Origin: Rhodanobacter sp. Root480
GTDB lineage: Bacteria; Pseudomonadota; Gammaproteobacteria; Xanthomonadales; Rhodanobacteraceae
Length of the DNA: 64,000 nt
Assembly: GCF_001426645.1 (NCBI RefSeq)
Contig: NZ_LMEX01000001.1
Span: 1,192,755-1,256,754, forward strand
Direction of reading: 5' to 3'
The notes under the pieces are model-generated. The model was not told the DNA's origin, did no database searches, and saw only the letters and a list, made by a program, of their open reading frames with translations. Shown piece after piece: positions 1 through 11,487 of the stretch. A program made the position numbers and the translations under genes. Position 1 is the stretch's first letter; each line of letters begins with the position of its first letter.

Positions 1-589
1 TTGCCGCTGATTGCGTGTCGGCGCTGAGGATCGGCCACGCCGCGCGCAGGTAATGCAGGCCCGACCAGATCGTGAGCACGCCTGCGATCACCAGCAGCGC
101 TTCGCCGATGTGGTACAGCCGCAACGCCTCGGCGGCTTTCTCGTGCTGCACGATCAGCACCACCAGCGCCACCATCTGCATGACGGTCTTCAGCTTGCCG
201 ATGAAAGCCACCTTGACCGTGGCGCGCATGCCGATTTCAGCCATCCATTCGCGCAACGCCGACACGCTGATTTCCCGCCCCACGATCACCGCCGCGGTCA
301 CCGCCATCAGGATGCCGGGCCAGCCGCCGCGGTGCGATTCCACCAGCAGGAACAGCGTCACCGCCACCATCAACTTGTCCGCCACCGGGTCCAGGAACGC
401 GCCGAAGGCGGAGGTGAGGTTCATGCGCCGCGCGAGGTAGCCATCCAGCCAGTCGGTGAACGCGGCCAGCAGGAAAACAACTGCCGCGGTGGCATTGTGG
501 CCGGGGAACGGCAGGTAGAACACGACGACCATGACCGGCAGCAGTGCAACACGGAACAAGGTCAGCCAGGTCGGCAGATTGATGCGCAT
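1..589 (-). CDS. pgsA: CDP-diacylglycerol--glycerol-3-phosphate 3-phosphatidyltransferase (3' end cut by window)
   Basis: This inner-membrane enzyme makes phosphatidylglycerophosphate, the first committed step to phosphatidylglycerol and cardiolipin. The CDP-alcohol phosphotransferase motif D-x2-DG-x2-AR-x8-G-x3-D-x3-D is complete near residues 45-70 (DWLDGYLARR then GAFLDPVAD). Several hydrophobic segments fit a polytopic membrane protein. The ATG at 589 opens MRINLPTWLTLFR, a typical start for the family. The frame stays open through 196 codons to the window edge, already slightly longer than E. coli PgsA, so only a few residues should be missing. It follows uvrC by 71 bp on the same strand, a linkage common in gammaproteobacteria. 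Confidence 0.93.
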   Translation of the reverse strand, partial: MRINLPTWLTLFRVALLPVMVVVFYLPFPGHNATAAVVFLLAAFTDWLDGYLARRMNLTSAFGAFLDPVADKLMVAVTLFLLVESHRGGWPGILMAVTAAVIVGREISVSALREWMAEIGMRATVKVAFIGKLKTVMQMVALVVLIVQHEKAAEALRLYHIGEALLVIAGVLTIWSGLHYLRAAWPILSADTQSAA

Positions 590-660
590 GATTCGATCCA
601 GTGATTTGTCACAGTGTCTCACGCACGCGCGCAGTCGGTGAGTGAAAACTGCTGCGGTGT

Positions 661-2499
661 TCAGCCGTGCAACATGGCGTAGATGCGTTCGGCCAGCCCG
701 CGATCGATGCCCTTCACCTGCATCAGCTCCTCGACACCGGCGGCTTCCACGCCTTGCATGCCGCCGAAAGTCTTCAGCAGCGCCGAGCGGCGGCGCGCGC
801 CGATGCCCGGCACGTCCTCCAGCACGCTGCGCTCGCGTGCCTTCTCGCGCCGCTTGCGGTGGCCGCTGATGGCGAACCGGTGGGCTTCGTCGCGTACTGC
901 CGCCACCAGATGCAGCGCGGGCGATGAGGAACCGGGATGCAGTTCGCCGCCGAGGGTGCGATCGTCGCGCGCCAGCACCAGGGTTTCCTCGCCGGCGCGC
1001 CGGCCCGGCCCCTTCGCCACGCCGACCACCACGATGCCGCTGACGCCCAGGTCGTCCAGCACAGCCAGCGCCTGCGCCACCTGGCCACCGCCACCGTCGA
1101 TCAACAGGATGTCTGGTCGCGCGCCCTCGCCTTCGGCCAGCTTGCGGAAGCGGCGGGTGAGCGCCTGGTGCATCGCCGCGTAGTCGTCGCCCGGCGTGAT
1201 GCCGGCGATATTGAAGCGGCGGTAGTGGGATTTTTCCGGGCCCTCGGGGCCGAACACCACGCACGAGGCCACGGTGGCCTCGCCCATGGTGTGGCTGATG
1301 TCGAAGCATTCGATGCGCCGCGGCGGCTCGTCCAGGCCCAGCACCTTCTGCAGGTCGTCGAAGCGCGTACCCAGCGTCTGCCGACTGGCCAGACGACCCG
1401 TCAGCGAGGCCTGCGCGTTGCGCTGGGCCATCTGCAGGAAGCGCGCCCGTTCGCCGCGCACGCTGGCCTTCAATTCCACCGGATGGCCCGAGTGCTGCGC
1501 CAGCATGTCGCCCAGGATCTGCTGGTCGGCCAGGTCTTCCCCCAGCACCAGTTCGCGCGGTACCGGCCGGTCGAGGTAGTACTGCGCGATGAACTGGGTG
1601 AGCACGTCGGCGGGTTCGGCATCCAGCGGCAGGCGCGGGAAGAAATCGCGCGTACCCAGGCTGATGCCGTTGCGGAAAAACAGCACGCTGACGCAGGCCA
1701 TGCCTGCCTCGATGCAGCAGGCGAGCACGTCCATGTCGGCGCTGGCGCCCTGCACGTGATGCTGCGCCTGCAACTGGCGCAAGGTGGCGACCTGGTCGCG
1801 CAGTTTGGCCGCGCGCTCGAAGTTCAAGGCCTTGCTGGCCTGCTCCATCGCCTCGGCCAGCTCGTCGATCACGGCGCTGCTGCGGCCTTCCAGAAACATC
1901 TCGGCATGCCGCACGTCCTGCGCGTAATCGGCCACGCTGATCAGGCCGACACAGGGCGCGCTGCAGCGACCGATCTGGTACAGCAGGCAGGGCCGCGAAC
2001 GGTTGCGGAAATAGCTGTCCTCGCACTGGCGCACCTTGAACAGCTTCTGCATCAGGCTGAGGCTTTCGCGCACCGCCCAGGTGCTGGGATACGGCCCGAA
2101 ATAGCGTCCCGGCAGGTTGCGTGCGCCGCGGTGGAACGCCAGCCGCGGGTAGTCCTCACCGCTGGAGAGGTAGATGTACGGGTAGCTTTTGTCGTCGCGC
2201 AACAGGATGTTGTAGCGCGGCTTCAGCGACTTGATCAGCTGCGATTCCAGCAGCAACGCCTCGCCCTCGGTACGGGTGACGGTGATCTGCACGCGCGCGA
2301 TCTGCGCCACCATCGCGGCGATGCGCGGCTCCATCCGCGGCTTCAGGAAGTAGCTGCCTACGCGCTTCTTGAGGTTGCTGGCCTTGCCGACATAGAGCAG
2401 CTCGTCCGCCGCGTTGAAGTAGCGGTAGACGCCAGGCGAGCCGGTAAGCGTGTGGACAAAGGCCTTGCCGTCGAAGGCCGGCGACGATGGTGACTGCAT
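661..2499 (-). CDS. uvrC: Excinuclease ABC subunit C
   Basis: UvrC makes both incisions around a UvrB-bound lesion in nucleotide excision repair. The 612 residues match the usual family length. The GIY-YIG nuclease domain is at about residues 18-95 (GVYRY followed by LYVGKASNLKKRV). A UvrB-binding UVR helical pair is near 205-240, then the RNase H-like C-terminal nuclease domain with the CFDISHTMG and LLIDGGGGQ segments. Helix-hairpin-helix motifs close the protein (EDVPGIGARRRSALL, MQVKGIDRGLAERI). It reads towards pgsA. Confidence 0.97.
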   Translation of the reverse strand: MQSPSSPAFDGKAFVHTLTGSPGVYRYFNAADELLYVGKASNLKKRVGSYFLKPRMEPRIAAMVAQIARVQITVTRTEGEALLLESQLIKSLKPRYNILLRDDKSYPYIYLSSGEDYPRLAFHRGARNLPGRYFGPYPSTWAVRESLSLMQKLFKVRQCEDSYFRNRSRPCLLYQIGRCSAPCVGLISVADYAQDVRHAEMFLEGRSSAVIDELAEAMEQASKALNFERAAKLRDQVATLRQLQAQHHVQGASADMDVLACCIEAGMACVSVLFFRNGISLGTRDFFPRLPLDAEPADVLTQFIAQYYLDRPVPRELVLGEDLADQQILGDMLAQHSGHPVELKASVRGERARFLQMAQRNAQASLTGRLASRQTLGTRFDDLQKVLGLDEPPRRIECFDISHTMGEATVASCVVFGPEGPEKSHYRRFNIAGITPGDDYAAMHQALTRRFRKLAEGEGARPDILLIDGGGGQVAQALAVLDDLGVSGIVVVGVAKGPGRRAGEETLVLARDDRTLGGELHPGSSSPALHLVAAVRDEAHRFAISGHRKRREKARERSVLEDVPGIGARRRSALLKTFGGMQGVEAAGVEELMQVKGIDRGLAERIYAMLHG

Positions 2500-2552
2500 G
2501 TGCTGATTCTAGCCGTTTTGGCCAGGTACGCCGCGCCGCGGCAACGTGCGGT

Positions 2553-3020
2553 TCAGCGCTGACGCAGGCGCTCGATCAACCCGGCAACGCCACGTTCGGC
2601 CAGATCCACGCACTGCCGAAAGCCCTCGGCTTCGCCGTAATAAGGGTCGGGGAAATCCTGTACCGACGTCACCCCGGCCCACGGCAGGAACAACGCGGCC
2701 TGCCCTGCGGCGCCGGGTCGTGCCAGGCGATTCAGTTCGAGCAGGTTGTCGCTGTCCATCGCCAGCAACCAGTCATGGCGATCGAAATCCGCCGACTGCA
2801 ATTGCCGCGCTCGGTGGCTTTCGAGATCGAACCCCGCCGCACGAGCCGCCGCACGCATGCGCGGATCGGCGCCGTGGCCGGCATGCCAGCCACCGGTACC
2901 GCAGGAGGCCAGCGTCACCGCCAATCCGGCTTCGGCGCAGCGCTTGCGGGCCACGCCTTCCACCAGCGGCGAACGGCAGATGTTGCCGAGGCAGACGAAC
3001 AGGATGCGCGGCGTGCTCAT
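2553..3020 (-). CDS. Low molecular weight protein-tyrosine phosphatase
   Basis: This is a 155-residue low-Mr phosphotyrosine phosphatase. The P-loop signature C-x5-R-S is at residues 10-17 ([10 protein letters not shown]), and the C-terminal general-acid motif is DPYYG. Family members dephosphorylate tyrosine kinases of capsule/EPS export or small phosphate esters; the substrate here is unknown. Its ATG overlaps the kdsB stop by four bases (ATGA), so the two are translationally coupled. No BY-kinase or EPS gene lies nearby, which argues against a dedicated exopolysaccharide role. Confidence 0.93.
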   Translation of the reverse strand: MSTPRILFVCLGNICRSPLVEGVARKRCAEAGLAVTLASCGTGGWHAGHGADPRMRAAARAAGFDLESHRARQLQSADFDRHDWLLAMDSDNLLELNRLARPGAAGQAALFLPWAGVTSVQDFPDPYYGEAEGFRQCVDLAERGVAGLIERLRQR

Positions 3021-3787
3021 GCCTGGCTCCGCAACCAGGCTTCGGCACGCAGCAGGTCCGCCTCGGTATCGATGCCGGGCGGGAACGGTTCGGGCGACAG
3101 ACGCACCGCGATGGCGTGGCCGTGTTCCAGCACGCGCAGTTGCTCCAGCGACTCGGCCTGCTCCAGCGGCGTACGCGAGAGCCGGGTGTACTGGCGCAGA
3201 AAGCCGGCCCGGTAGGCGTAGATGCCGATATGGCGAAGGAATGGCGTATGGGCGGGCAAGGCGTCACGACTTGCCGCGAATGCATCGCGCGCCCACGGCA
3301 AGGGCGCGCGGCTGAAGTACAGCGCACGGCCATTGGCGCCGCGCACCAGCTTCACCACGTTCGGGTCGAACAGCTCGTGTGCGTCCTCGATCGGCGCAGC
3401 CAGCGTCGCCATCGGCGCGTCGTCCTCGGCCAGCGCACGCGCCACCTCGCGGATGCCGGCCGCCGGCGCGAACGGCTCGTCACCCTGCAGGTTCACCACG
3501 ATGGCATCGTCGGGCCAGCCGTAATGCGCCACGCATTCGGCCAGGCGGTCGCTGCCCGAGGCGTGGTCGGCGCGGGTCATGCACACTTCCACACCCTGCC
3601 CGGCCAACGCCTCGGCAATGCGCGTGTCGTCCACCGCCACCACCACCTGCGTAGCGCCGGCCTGCAACGCGCGCTGCGCCACGCGCGCCACCATCGGCAC
3701 TCCGTCGATCGGCCGCAACGGTTTGGCCGGCAGGCGGGTGGAACCGTAGCGCGCGGGGATGGCGACGATGAAGGAGGGATCAGGCAT
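3017..3787 (-). CDS. kdsB: 3-deoxy-manno-octulosonate cytidylyltransferase
   Basis: KdsB activates Kdo as CMP-Kdo for lipopolysaccharide core synthesis in the cytoplasm. The nucleotide-binding motif [15 protein letters not shown] lies at the N-terminus, followed by [10 protein letters not shown] and the metal-binding NLQGDEPF segment. The start was set at the ATG at 3787, behind a GAGGTC ribosome site, giving 256 residues, the normal length. The frame is open further upstream, but that stretch is the REP hairpin at 3839-3923 and is unlikely to be translated. It is coupled to the phosphatase gene by a 4-bp overlap. Confidence 0.95.
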   Translation of the reverse strand: MPDPSFIVAIPARYGSTRLPAKPLRPIDGVPMVARVAQRALQAGATQVVVAVDDTRIAEALAGQGVEVCMTRADHASGSDRLAECVAHYGWPDDAIVVNLQGDEPFAPAAGIREVARALAEDDAPMATLAAPIEDAHELFDPNVVKLVRGANGRALYFSRAPLPWARDAFAASRDALPAHTPFLRHIGIYAYRAGFLRQYTRLSRTPLEQAESLEQLRVLEHGHAIAVRLSPEPFPPGIDTEADLLRAEAWLRSQA

Positions 3788-3838
3788 GGGGACCTCGGCA
3801 AGCAAGGCGCCAAGCCTACCTTGCCGCCCTGGAACAAG

Positions 3839-3923
3839 GTAGGAGCGCCCCCTGTGCGCGATGCTCTTGCTGTTGCGAAATGCGAGTCCCGCAAAAGCCA
3901 TCGCGCACAGGGTGCGCTCCTAC
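3839..3923. repeat. REP/BIME-type inverted repeat
   Basis: Two 25-bp arms (3839-3863 and 3899-3923) are inverted copies with one mismatch and begin with GTAGGAGCGC. The core differs from the other copies in this window (CCCTGTGCGCGATG instead of CTTCAGYCGCGA). The right arm supplies the TAG stop codon of aroA at 3920-3922, so the repeat has inserted flush against the end of that gene. It separates aroA from kdsB. Confidence 0.85.
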
Positions 3924-5224
3924 ACGGATGCGATGGCGAAGCCGCAGGCGTTGGCCAGTTCCCGGTAGCCGGGGAACGAGGTGGCGACATGGCTGCAATC
4001 GCGCACGCGCACCGGCGCGGTGGCGACCAGGCCGGCCACGGTGAAGCTCATGGCGATGCGGTGATCCATGTGGGTTTGCACTTCACCGCCACCCAGCGCG
4101 CCGCCGTCGATGATCGCGCCGTCGGGCGTTTCCTCGATGCGTGCACCCAGCGCGCGCAGGCCGGTGGCCATGCTGGCGAGGCGGTCGGATTCCTTCACCC
4201 GCAGCTCGGCGGCGCCGCACACCACGGTGCGACCGTTGGCCACCGCGGCGGCGATGAACAGGATCGGGAACTCGTCGATCATGTCCGGCACCAGCGCCTC
4301 GGGCAGTTCGATGCCGTGCAGCGGTGCGTGACGCACCAGCAGATCACCCACCGGCTCGCCGCCGCTTTCGCGGGGGTTTTCGATCTGGATATCCGCACCC
4401 ATCAACCGCAGCGCCTGAAGCAAACCGGTACGTCGGGGGTTGAGGCCCACCGCTGGCAGGCGCAGTTCGGAACCGGGCACGATGCTCGCCGCCACCAGGA
4501 AGAACGCCGCCGAGGAAAAGTCCGCCGGTACGTCGACATCGGTGGCATGCAGCGCGTGGCCGCCATCGAGCTTCGCGTGGCCTGGCGAGAACGTGATCGG
4601 CCAACCGAACGCCGCCAGCATCCGCTCGGTGTAATCGCGGGTGGGATGCGGTTCGATGATCTCGGTGCTGCCTGCGGCGTACAGCCCGGCAAGCAGCAGG
4701 GCGGATTTTACCTGGGCGCTGGCCACCGGCAACGCGTAGCGAATGCCATGCAATGGCTGCGCGCCATGGATATGCAGCGGCGGCAAACCTTCCTGCGTAT
4801 CGATGCGTGCGCCCATCTGGCCCAGCGGATCGGTGACCCGCCGCATCGGACGCTTCGACAGCGAGGCGTCGCCGATCAAGGTGCTGTCGAACGCCTGCCC
4901 CGCCAGCAAACCCGCCAGCAAGCGCATGCCAGTGCCTGCGTTGCCGCAATCGAGCGGTTCCGCCGCGGCGCGCAAACCGTGCAGGCCCACGCCGTGCACC
5001 AGACGCTCGCCCTCGGCGGGCGTTTCGATCTTCACCCCGAGTTGCGCCAGGACCGCCGCCGTGGCGCGGGTGTCCTCACCTTCGAGAAAACCGCGGATGC
5101 GCGACGTGCCATCGGCCAGCGCAGACAGCATCAGCGAACGATGGGATATCGACTTGTCACCGGGAATACGCACGCTGCCGTGCAATGGCTGGCCCTGGCC
5201 GCTGACCCAGTCAAATGAATTCAC
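3920..5224 (-). CDS. aroA: 3-phosphoshikimate 1-carboxyvinyltransferase (EPSP synthase)
   Basis: AroA joins shikimate-3-phosphate and PEP in the sixth step of the shikimate pathway. The substrate-binding motif GDKSISHRSLMLSALADG sits near residue 22, and the second signature appears as RVKESDRL further on. I chose the GTG at 5224 because AGGAG precedes it by 8 bases and it gives 434 residues, the family norm. It follows pheA by 17 bp, so serC-pheA-aroA probably form one operon. The stop codon falls inside a REP arm. Confidence 0.95.
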   Translation of the reverse strand: MNSFDWVSGQGQPLHGSVRIPGDKSISHRSLMLSALADGTSRIRGFLEGEDTRATAAVLAQLGVKIETPAEGERLVHGVGLHGLRAAAEPLDCGNAGTGMRLLAGLLAGQAFDSTLIGDASLSKRPMRRVTDPLGQMGARIDTQEGLPPLHIHGAQPLHGIRYALPVASAQVKSALLLAGLYAAGSTEIIEPHPTRDYTERMLAAFGWPITFSPGHAKLDGGHALHATDVDVPADFSSAAFFLVAASIVPGSELRLPAVGLNPRRTGLLQALRLMGADIQIENPRESGGEPVGDLLVRHAPLHGIELPEALVPDMIDEFPILFIAAAVANGRTVVCGAAELRVKESDRLASMATGLRALGARIEETPDGAIIDGGALGGGEVQTHMDHRIAMSFTVAGLVATAPVRVRDCSHVATSFPGYRELANACGFAIASV

Positions 5225-5241
5225 TCCACCCTCTCCTGCGT

Positions 5242-6330
5242 TCAAGGCAATGCCACCGGGTAGGAACCAAGCACGCGCACGGTGCCGGCGTTGCCGTCGA
5301 TCTCCTTCACTGCCGCCTGCACGCCCTCGTCGGAAATGTGGCCGGAGATGTCGATGAAGAAGGCGTACTGCCATTTGCCGGTGTGAGCCGGTCGCGACTC
5401 GATGCGGTTCATGCTCACCTTGTGCCTGGCCAGCGGGCTGAGCACGTCGTAAAGCGCGCCGGGTTTGTCGTTGACGGTGACCAGCAGCGAGGTGCGGTCG
5501 TTGCCCGACGGCGGGAACAGCGAGCGGCCGATGACCAGGAAACGGGTGGTGTTGTCGGCGCGATCCTCGATCGCCTCGGCCACGGTTTTAAGGCCGTACA
5601 CGCGCCCGGCGGTTTCGCCAGCGATGGCGGCCACGTCGTCGGCGTGGCGCGCCAGGCGTGCGGCCTCGGCATTGCTGCTGACGGCAATGCATTCCACCGT
5701 GGGCAGGTTCAACCGCAGCCAGCTCTTGCACTGCTGCAGTGACTGCGCGTGGGCATAGACACGCTTGACGTCCTCCAGCCGGCCGTTCTGCGAATGCAGG
5801 CATTGGTGCACGCGCAGCTCCACCTCGCCGCAGATGATCGCCTCGGAGGTGAGGAACAGATCCAGCGTTATCTGGATCATGCCCTGCCCGGAATTCTCCA
5901 CCGGCACCACGCCGAAATCGGCATTGCCGGCGGCGACTTCCTGGAACACTTCCTCGATGCTGCCCAGCGGCAGACTGTAGGCGGCGTGGCCGAAATGCTT
6001 GCGCACGGCCTGTTCGCTGAAGGTGCCCTCGGGGCCGAGATAGCCGATCTTCAGGGGGTCTTCCTGCGCCAGGCAGGAGGACATGATTTCGCGGAACAAC
6101 CGTACCATTTCGGTATCGGGCAGCGGGCCGTCGTTGCGGTCGACCACCATGCGCAGCACGTGCGCCTCGCGCTCGGGGCGGTAATAGTCGATCGCGGAAA
6201 GCCCGGCGCCCTTCACCTGTGCCACTTCCTGCGCGCGGCGCGCACGCTCGGAAATCAGCTCCTGGATCTGGCGGTCGATGCTGTCGATGCGCTCGCGCAT
6301 GTCACTCAGCGAGATCTTGGGGTCGCTCAT
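5242..6330 (-). CDS. pheA: Bifunctional chorismate mutase / prephenate dehydratase (P-protein)
   Basis: This P-protein converts chorismate to prephenate and then to phenylpyruvate for phenylalanine synthesis. The AroQ-type chorismate mutase domain is at about residues 6-90 (MRERIDSIDRQIQELISER). The prephenate dehydratase domain is at about 95-270 (IGYLGPEGTFSEQA, with the catalytic NTTRF motif). An ACT domain at about 275-355 (KPGALYDVLSPLARH, ESRP) should give feedback inhibition by phenylalanine. Length, 362 residues, is normal. It lies between serC and aroA on the same strand. Confidence 0.96.
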   Translation of the reverse strand: MSDPKISLSDMRERIDSIDRQIQELISERARRAQEVAQVKGAGLSAIDYYRPEREAHVLRMVVDRNDGPLPDTEMVRLFREIMSSCLAQEDPLKIGYLGPEGTFSEQAVRKHFGHAAYSLPLGSIEEVFQEVAAGNADFGVVPVENSGQGMIQITLDLFLTSEAIICGEVELRVHQCLHSQNGRLEDVKRVYAHAQSLQQCKSWLRLNLPTVECIAVSSNAEAARLARHADDVAAIAGETAGRVYGLKTVAEAIEDRADNTTRFLVIGRSLFPPSGNDRTSLLVTVNDKPGALYDVLSPLARHKVSMNRIESRPAHTGKWQYAFFIDISGHISDEGVQAAVKEIDGNAGTVRVLGSYPVALP

Positions 6331-6403
6331 GGTTCAGCCGCCTGGATGGAAAGAAGTCCAAATGATGAACGGGCATCTTGCCTGAAGAGCCCGTCCCCGG
6401 CCA

Positions 6404-7489
6404 TTACCCGTGGCGCTTGGCAAAGTCCTGCATGAAGCCGGTCAACGCCTCGACCGCTTCGAACGGCACCGCGTTGTACAGCGACGCGCGCATGCCACCG
6501 AGCGCCTTGTGGCCCTTCAGCGCGATCAGCCCGGCCGCTTCGGATTCCTGCAGGAAAGCGGCGTCGAGCGCGCTGTCGTGCAGGGTGAAAGGCACGTTCA
6601 TGCGCGAACGCGCGGCCACGTCGACGGGGTTGCGGTAATAACCGCCCGAGCCATCGATGGCCTGGTACAAGGTCTCGGCCTTGGCGCGATTGCGCTCGGC
6701 CATGGCTGCCAGGCCGCCCTGCTCCTTCAGCCACTGCAGGGTCAGGCCGGTGATGTACCAGCCCCAGGTGTTGGGCGTGTTGAGCATCGAACCGGCGGCG
6801 GCGTGTTCGGCGTAGCGAAGAATCCGCGCCATCGGGCGCGTAGCCCGCTGCAGCAGGTCGCGCCGCATCACCATCACCACGAAGCCGGCCGGGCCGATGT
6901 TCTTCTGCGCGCCGGCGTAGATCAGCCCGAACCGCGAAACGTCGATGGGCTCGGACAGGATGTTGGAGGACATGTCCGCCACCAGCGGCACGTCGCCCAC
7001 GTCGGGGACGTCGTGATACTCCACGCCGTGGATCGTTTCGTTGGAGGTGTAGTGCACGTAGGCGGCATTCGGATCGAGCTGCCACTCCGCGCGCGGCGGC
7101 ATGCGCAGATAGCTTTGCGCCTTGCTGCTGGCAGCCACGTTCACCCGCACGTACGGCGCCGCTTCACTTGCGGCCTTTTCGCCCCAGTGACCGGTGATCA
7201 GGTAATCGGCACTGCCGTCAGGGGCCGCCAGGTTCATCGGGATCTGGGCGAAATGCTGGGTGGCGCCGCCCTGCAGGAACAGCACCGCGTAATCATCCGG
7301 AATGGCCATCAGCTGGCGCAGGTCGGTTTCAGTCTGCGCAGCCAGTTCGCCAAAGCGCTTGCCGCGGTGGGATTGCTCCATCACCGATGCGCCGCTGCCG
7401 TTCCAGTCCAGCATGTCACGCTGCGCACGTTCGAGCACGGCCAGCGGCAACGCCGCCGGACCAGCGCTGAAATTCCAGATTCTGCTCAC
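6404..7489 (-). CDS. serC: Phosphoserine aminotransferase
   Basis: SerC is a PLP enzyme that transaminates 3-phosphohydroxypyruvate to phosphoserine; it also serves vitamin B6 synthesis. The Schiff-base lysine lies in GLIYAGAQKNIGPAG near residue 190, and the N-terminal IWNFSAGPAALP is diagnostic. The start is a GTG at 7489 with GGGAG about 10 bases upstream; no in-frame ATG lies just upstream. The 361-residue length is normal. It is the first gene of the serC-pheA-aroA run. Confidence 0.96.
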   Translation of the reverse strand: MSRIWNFSAGPAALPLAVLERAQRDMLDWNGSGASVMEQSHRGKRFGELAAQTETDLRQLMAIPDDYAVLFLQGGATQHFAQIPMNLAAPDGSADYLITGHWGEKAASEAAPYVRVNVAASSKAQSYLRMPPRAEWQLDPNAAYVHYTSNETIHGVEYHDVPDVGDVPLVADMSSNILSEPIDVSRFGLIYAGAQKNIGPAGFVVMVMRRDLLQRATRPMARILRYAEHAAAGSMLNTPNTWGWYITGLTLQWLKEQGGLAAMAERNRAKAETLYQAIDGSGGYYRNPVDVAARSRMNVPFTLHDSALDAAFLQESEAAGLIALKGHKALGGMRASLYNAVPFEAVEALTGFMQDFAKRHG

Positions 7490-7556
7490 TGCGATGGCTC
7501 CCTAGGTAGGTCAAGTATTATGGCGCAGCGCAACAACCGCCGGTCAAGCGGCGCCA

Positions 7557-8318
7557 TCAGAAACGGATCAGCAACACCATCGCGATACCCAGCGCCAGCA
7601 CCGCTGCGGTAACGATGAGCCACCAGACTTCACCGCGCGGTCCGGCCACGACTTCGGGCGCGATCGGCAGGTGCAGTTCGGGCATGGGCGCCTCGGGCAT
7701 CATGCCGGGCGCATCCACCACGAAGCGATGCGAGGCCACGCCGATCTGGTCGCCCGGCTGCAGCGCCAGCCGCCCGGTCACGACCCCGTTGACGCGCAAG
7801 GGGTAATTGGCCGAAGCCTGGCCGGCCTCCAGCATCAGTTCGCCGTCGTGCCAGAAAATGCGCAGCGAAGCCTGCTCGCCCTGCGGCAGGTCGAGCGGCA
7901 CGCGGCTCTGCGAGCCAAGTTCGAGACTGTCGCGCAACGACAGCACGCGCCCCGACAGTGGCCCACCCACGGCCCGCAGCGCCACGGTGCAACGCCCTTC
8001 CTGCGACACCTGCAAGGCCGCGCGCCGCGCCGGGTCTTCGTCGTCGCGCAACAGCATGCGGCAACCGCCCACGCTGACCACGTCACCGGCGCGCAGCAAC
8101 GCCCGCTCGCGTACGGGGCGCGCGTTTACGTGGATGCGCGCGGCGGAGGAAAGCACCTGCAGCACCCAGCCGCGACGATCGTGCTGGATCCGCACGTGAT
8201 GCTCCGCGGCATGGCTGGCCGCCAGCACCAGGTCGTTGTCGGGCGCGCTGCCGATGCGCAGTTGAGGCTGCGTCCAGAGGAAGTCCTCGCGGGCCGAACG
8301 GGGAAACTCGATGCGCAT
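7557..8318 (-). CDS. FHA-domain protein with C-terminal membrane anchor
   Basis: This is a 253-residue protein not assigned to a named family. Residues about 15-95 look like an FHA phosphothreonine-binding fold (LRIGSAPDNDLVL, then HHVRI, then a strand-rich stretch). Residues about 120-205 look like a second, more degenerate FHA-like module (LELGSQSRVPL, LRVNGVVTG, DQIGVASHRF). A Pro-rich linker leads to one hydrophobic helix at about 230-250 (WWLIVTAAVLALGIAMVLL). I infer a C-tail-anchored cytoplasmic phosphopeptide reader. No Ser/Thr kinase or type VI secretion gene is in view. Confidence 0.7.
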   Translation of the reverse strand: MRIEFPRSAREDFLWTQPQLRIGSAPDNDLVLAASHAAEHHVRIQHDRRGWVLQVLSSAARIHVNARPVRERALLRAGDVVSVGGCRMLLRDDEDPARRAALQVSQEGRCTVALRAVGGPLSGRVLSLRDSLELGSQSRVPLDLPQGEQASLRIFWHDGELMLEAGQASANYPLRVNGVVTGRLALQPGDQIGVASHRFVVDAPGMMPEAPMPELHLPIAPEVVAGPRGEVWWLIVTAAVLALGIAMVLLIRF

Positions 8319-8427
8319 CGCTGTACCAGGCAGGAGAAGCGAAACTCTAGCATGCGCAAGCCGCCAAACCGCCGTGCAACCGAAGGCACCGCTGCCTTAA
8401 ACTACGCGGCTTACTGCGGAGCGCGGC

Positions 8428-8703
8428 ATGTCCAGAATCCAGCTGAAACGACCCCACCAGATGACGCCTGCCGAGGCCCGCTCGGTGATCGACCAGATCG
8501 CCGCGCGCATGCGCGAAAAGTTCGGCATGGCATGCGAGTGGCAGGGGGATGCGTTGCGCTTCACCCGGCCAGGCGTCAAGGGCGACATCGCCATCGGTGC
8601 CAGCGAGATCCTGGTCAACGCCGAACTGGGCCTGATGCTGTCGCCGATGAAAGGCATGATCGAGCAGGAAATCCAGCGCAAGCTCGACGAGCACTTCGCC
8701 TGA
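8428..8703 (+). CDS. Polyhydroxyalkanoic acid system family protein
   Basis: This 91-residue protein resembles the PHA_gran_rgn family, small proteins found with polyhydroxyalkanoate granule systems. It shows the family pattern of an N-terminal strand and helix (RRP-like start, then EARSVIDQIAARMREKF), a W-x-G-D-x-L-x-F motif (WQGDALRF), and a C-terminal helix LMLSPMKGMIEQEIQRKLDE. No phaC or phasin gene is nearby, so a direct role in PHA metabolism is not shown here. It is divergent from the FHA gene. Confidence 0.75.
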   Translation: MSRIQLKRPHQMTPAEARSVIDQIAARMREKFGMACEWQGDALRFTRPGVKGDIAIGASEILVNAELGLMLSPMKGMIEQEIQRKLDEHFA

Positions 8704-8730
8704 CCCCGGGCGGTCGCGACTGATGATTCT

Positions 8731-8758
8731 TTGACCAGGGCCACATCCGTGGCATACT
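8731..8758 (+). promoter_or_regulatory. Predicted infA promoter
   Basis: TTGACC at 8731-8736 and CATACT at 8753-8758 are 16 bp apart, a fair sigma-70 match. Transcription would start near 8766, leaving a leader of about 40 bases before infA. Confidence 0.5.
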
Positions 8759-8804
8759 CGTCGGCTTACGCAGCCACGATGGCTGTGCACGAACACCGGA
8801 CCAC

Positions 8805-9023
8805 ATGGCAAAAGACGACGTCATCGAAATGGAGGGTACGGTCCAGGAGACCTTGCCCAACACCATGTTTCGCGTACAACTGGAGAATGGGCATGTTGTC
8901 ATCGCCCATATTTCCGGCCGCATGCGCAAGCATTACATCCGCATCCTCACGGGCGACAAGGTCAAGATCGAAATGACCCCGTACGACCTGAGCAAGGGGC
9001 GGATCACCTACCGCATGAAGTAA
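8805..9023 (+). CDS. infA: Translation initiation factor IF-1
   Basis: IF-1 binds the ribosomal A site during initiation. All 72 residues match the typical S1-like OB-fold protein, from [19 protein letters not shown] to the C-terminal [13 protein letters not shown]. It is monocistronic, ends before a bidirectional terminator and converges on clpA. The clpS-clpA-infA neighbourhood is common in proteobacteria. Confidence 0.97.
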   Translation: MAKDDVIEMEGTVQETLPNTMFRVQLENGHVVIAHISGRMRKHYIRILTGDKVKIEMTPYDLSKGRITYRMK

Positions 9024-9098
9024 ACCGGCGTGACGTAGTCGGCCCGTTGGCTTTGCCACGGCCTGCACTCAACTGGCGCGATCCGGATGCTCGAAGAC

Positions 9099-9127
9099 AA
9101 AAGGCGGCGCAATGCGCCGCCTTTGTT
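9099..9127. terminator. Bidirectional intrinsic terminator between infA and clpA
   Basis: A GC-rich stem (GGCGGCGC and GCGCCGCC around an AAT loop) is flanked by AAA on the left and TTTGTTTT on the right. It can therefore end transcription of infA on the plus strand and clpA on the minus strand. Confidence 0.8.
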
Positions 9128-9155
9128 TTGCCTCGCGTTTGAGCGCAGTTACCGG

Positions 9156-11423
<2,268 letters not shown>

Positions 11424-11487
11424 TCGGATCGACTCCGCTGAGGTTGGAAGCGACTTGTTGTCGCCATGCCCACCAAAATGGGGGTGC

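Noticed and set aside
2546..5218. Very long open frame on the plus strand opposite kdsB and aroA
   Set aside because: It is antisense to clear minus-strand genes, has Arg/His/Gln-rich composition and no domain; such frames arise from high GC at third codon positions.
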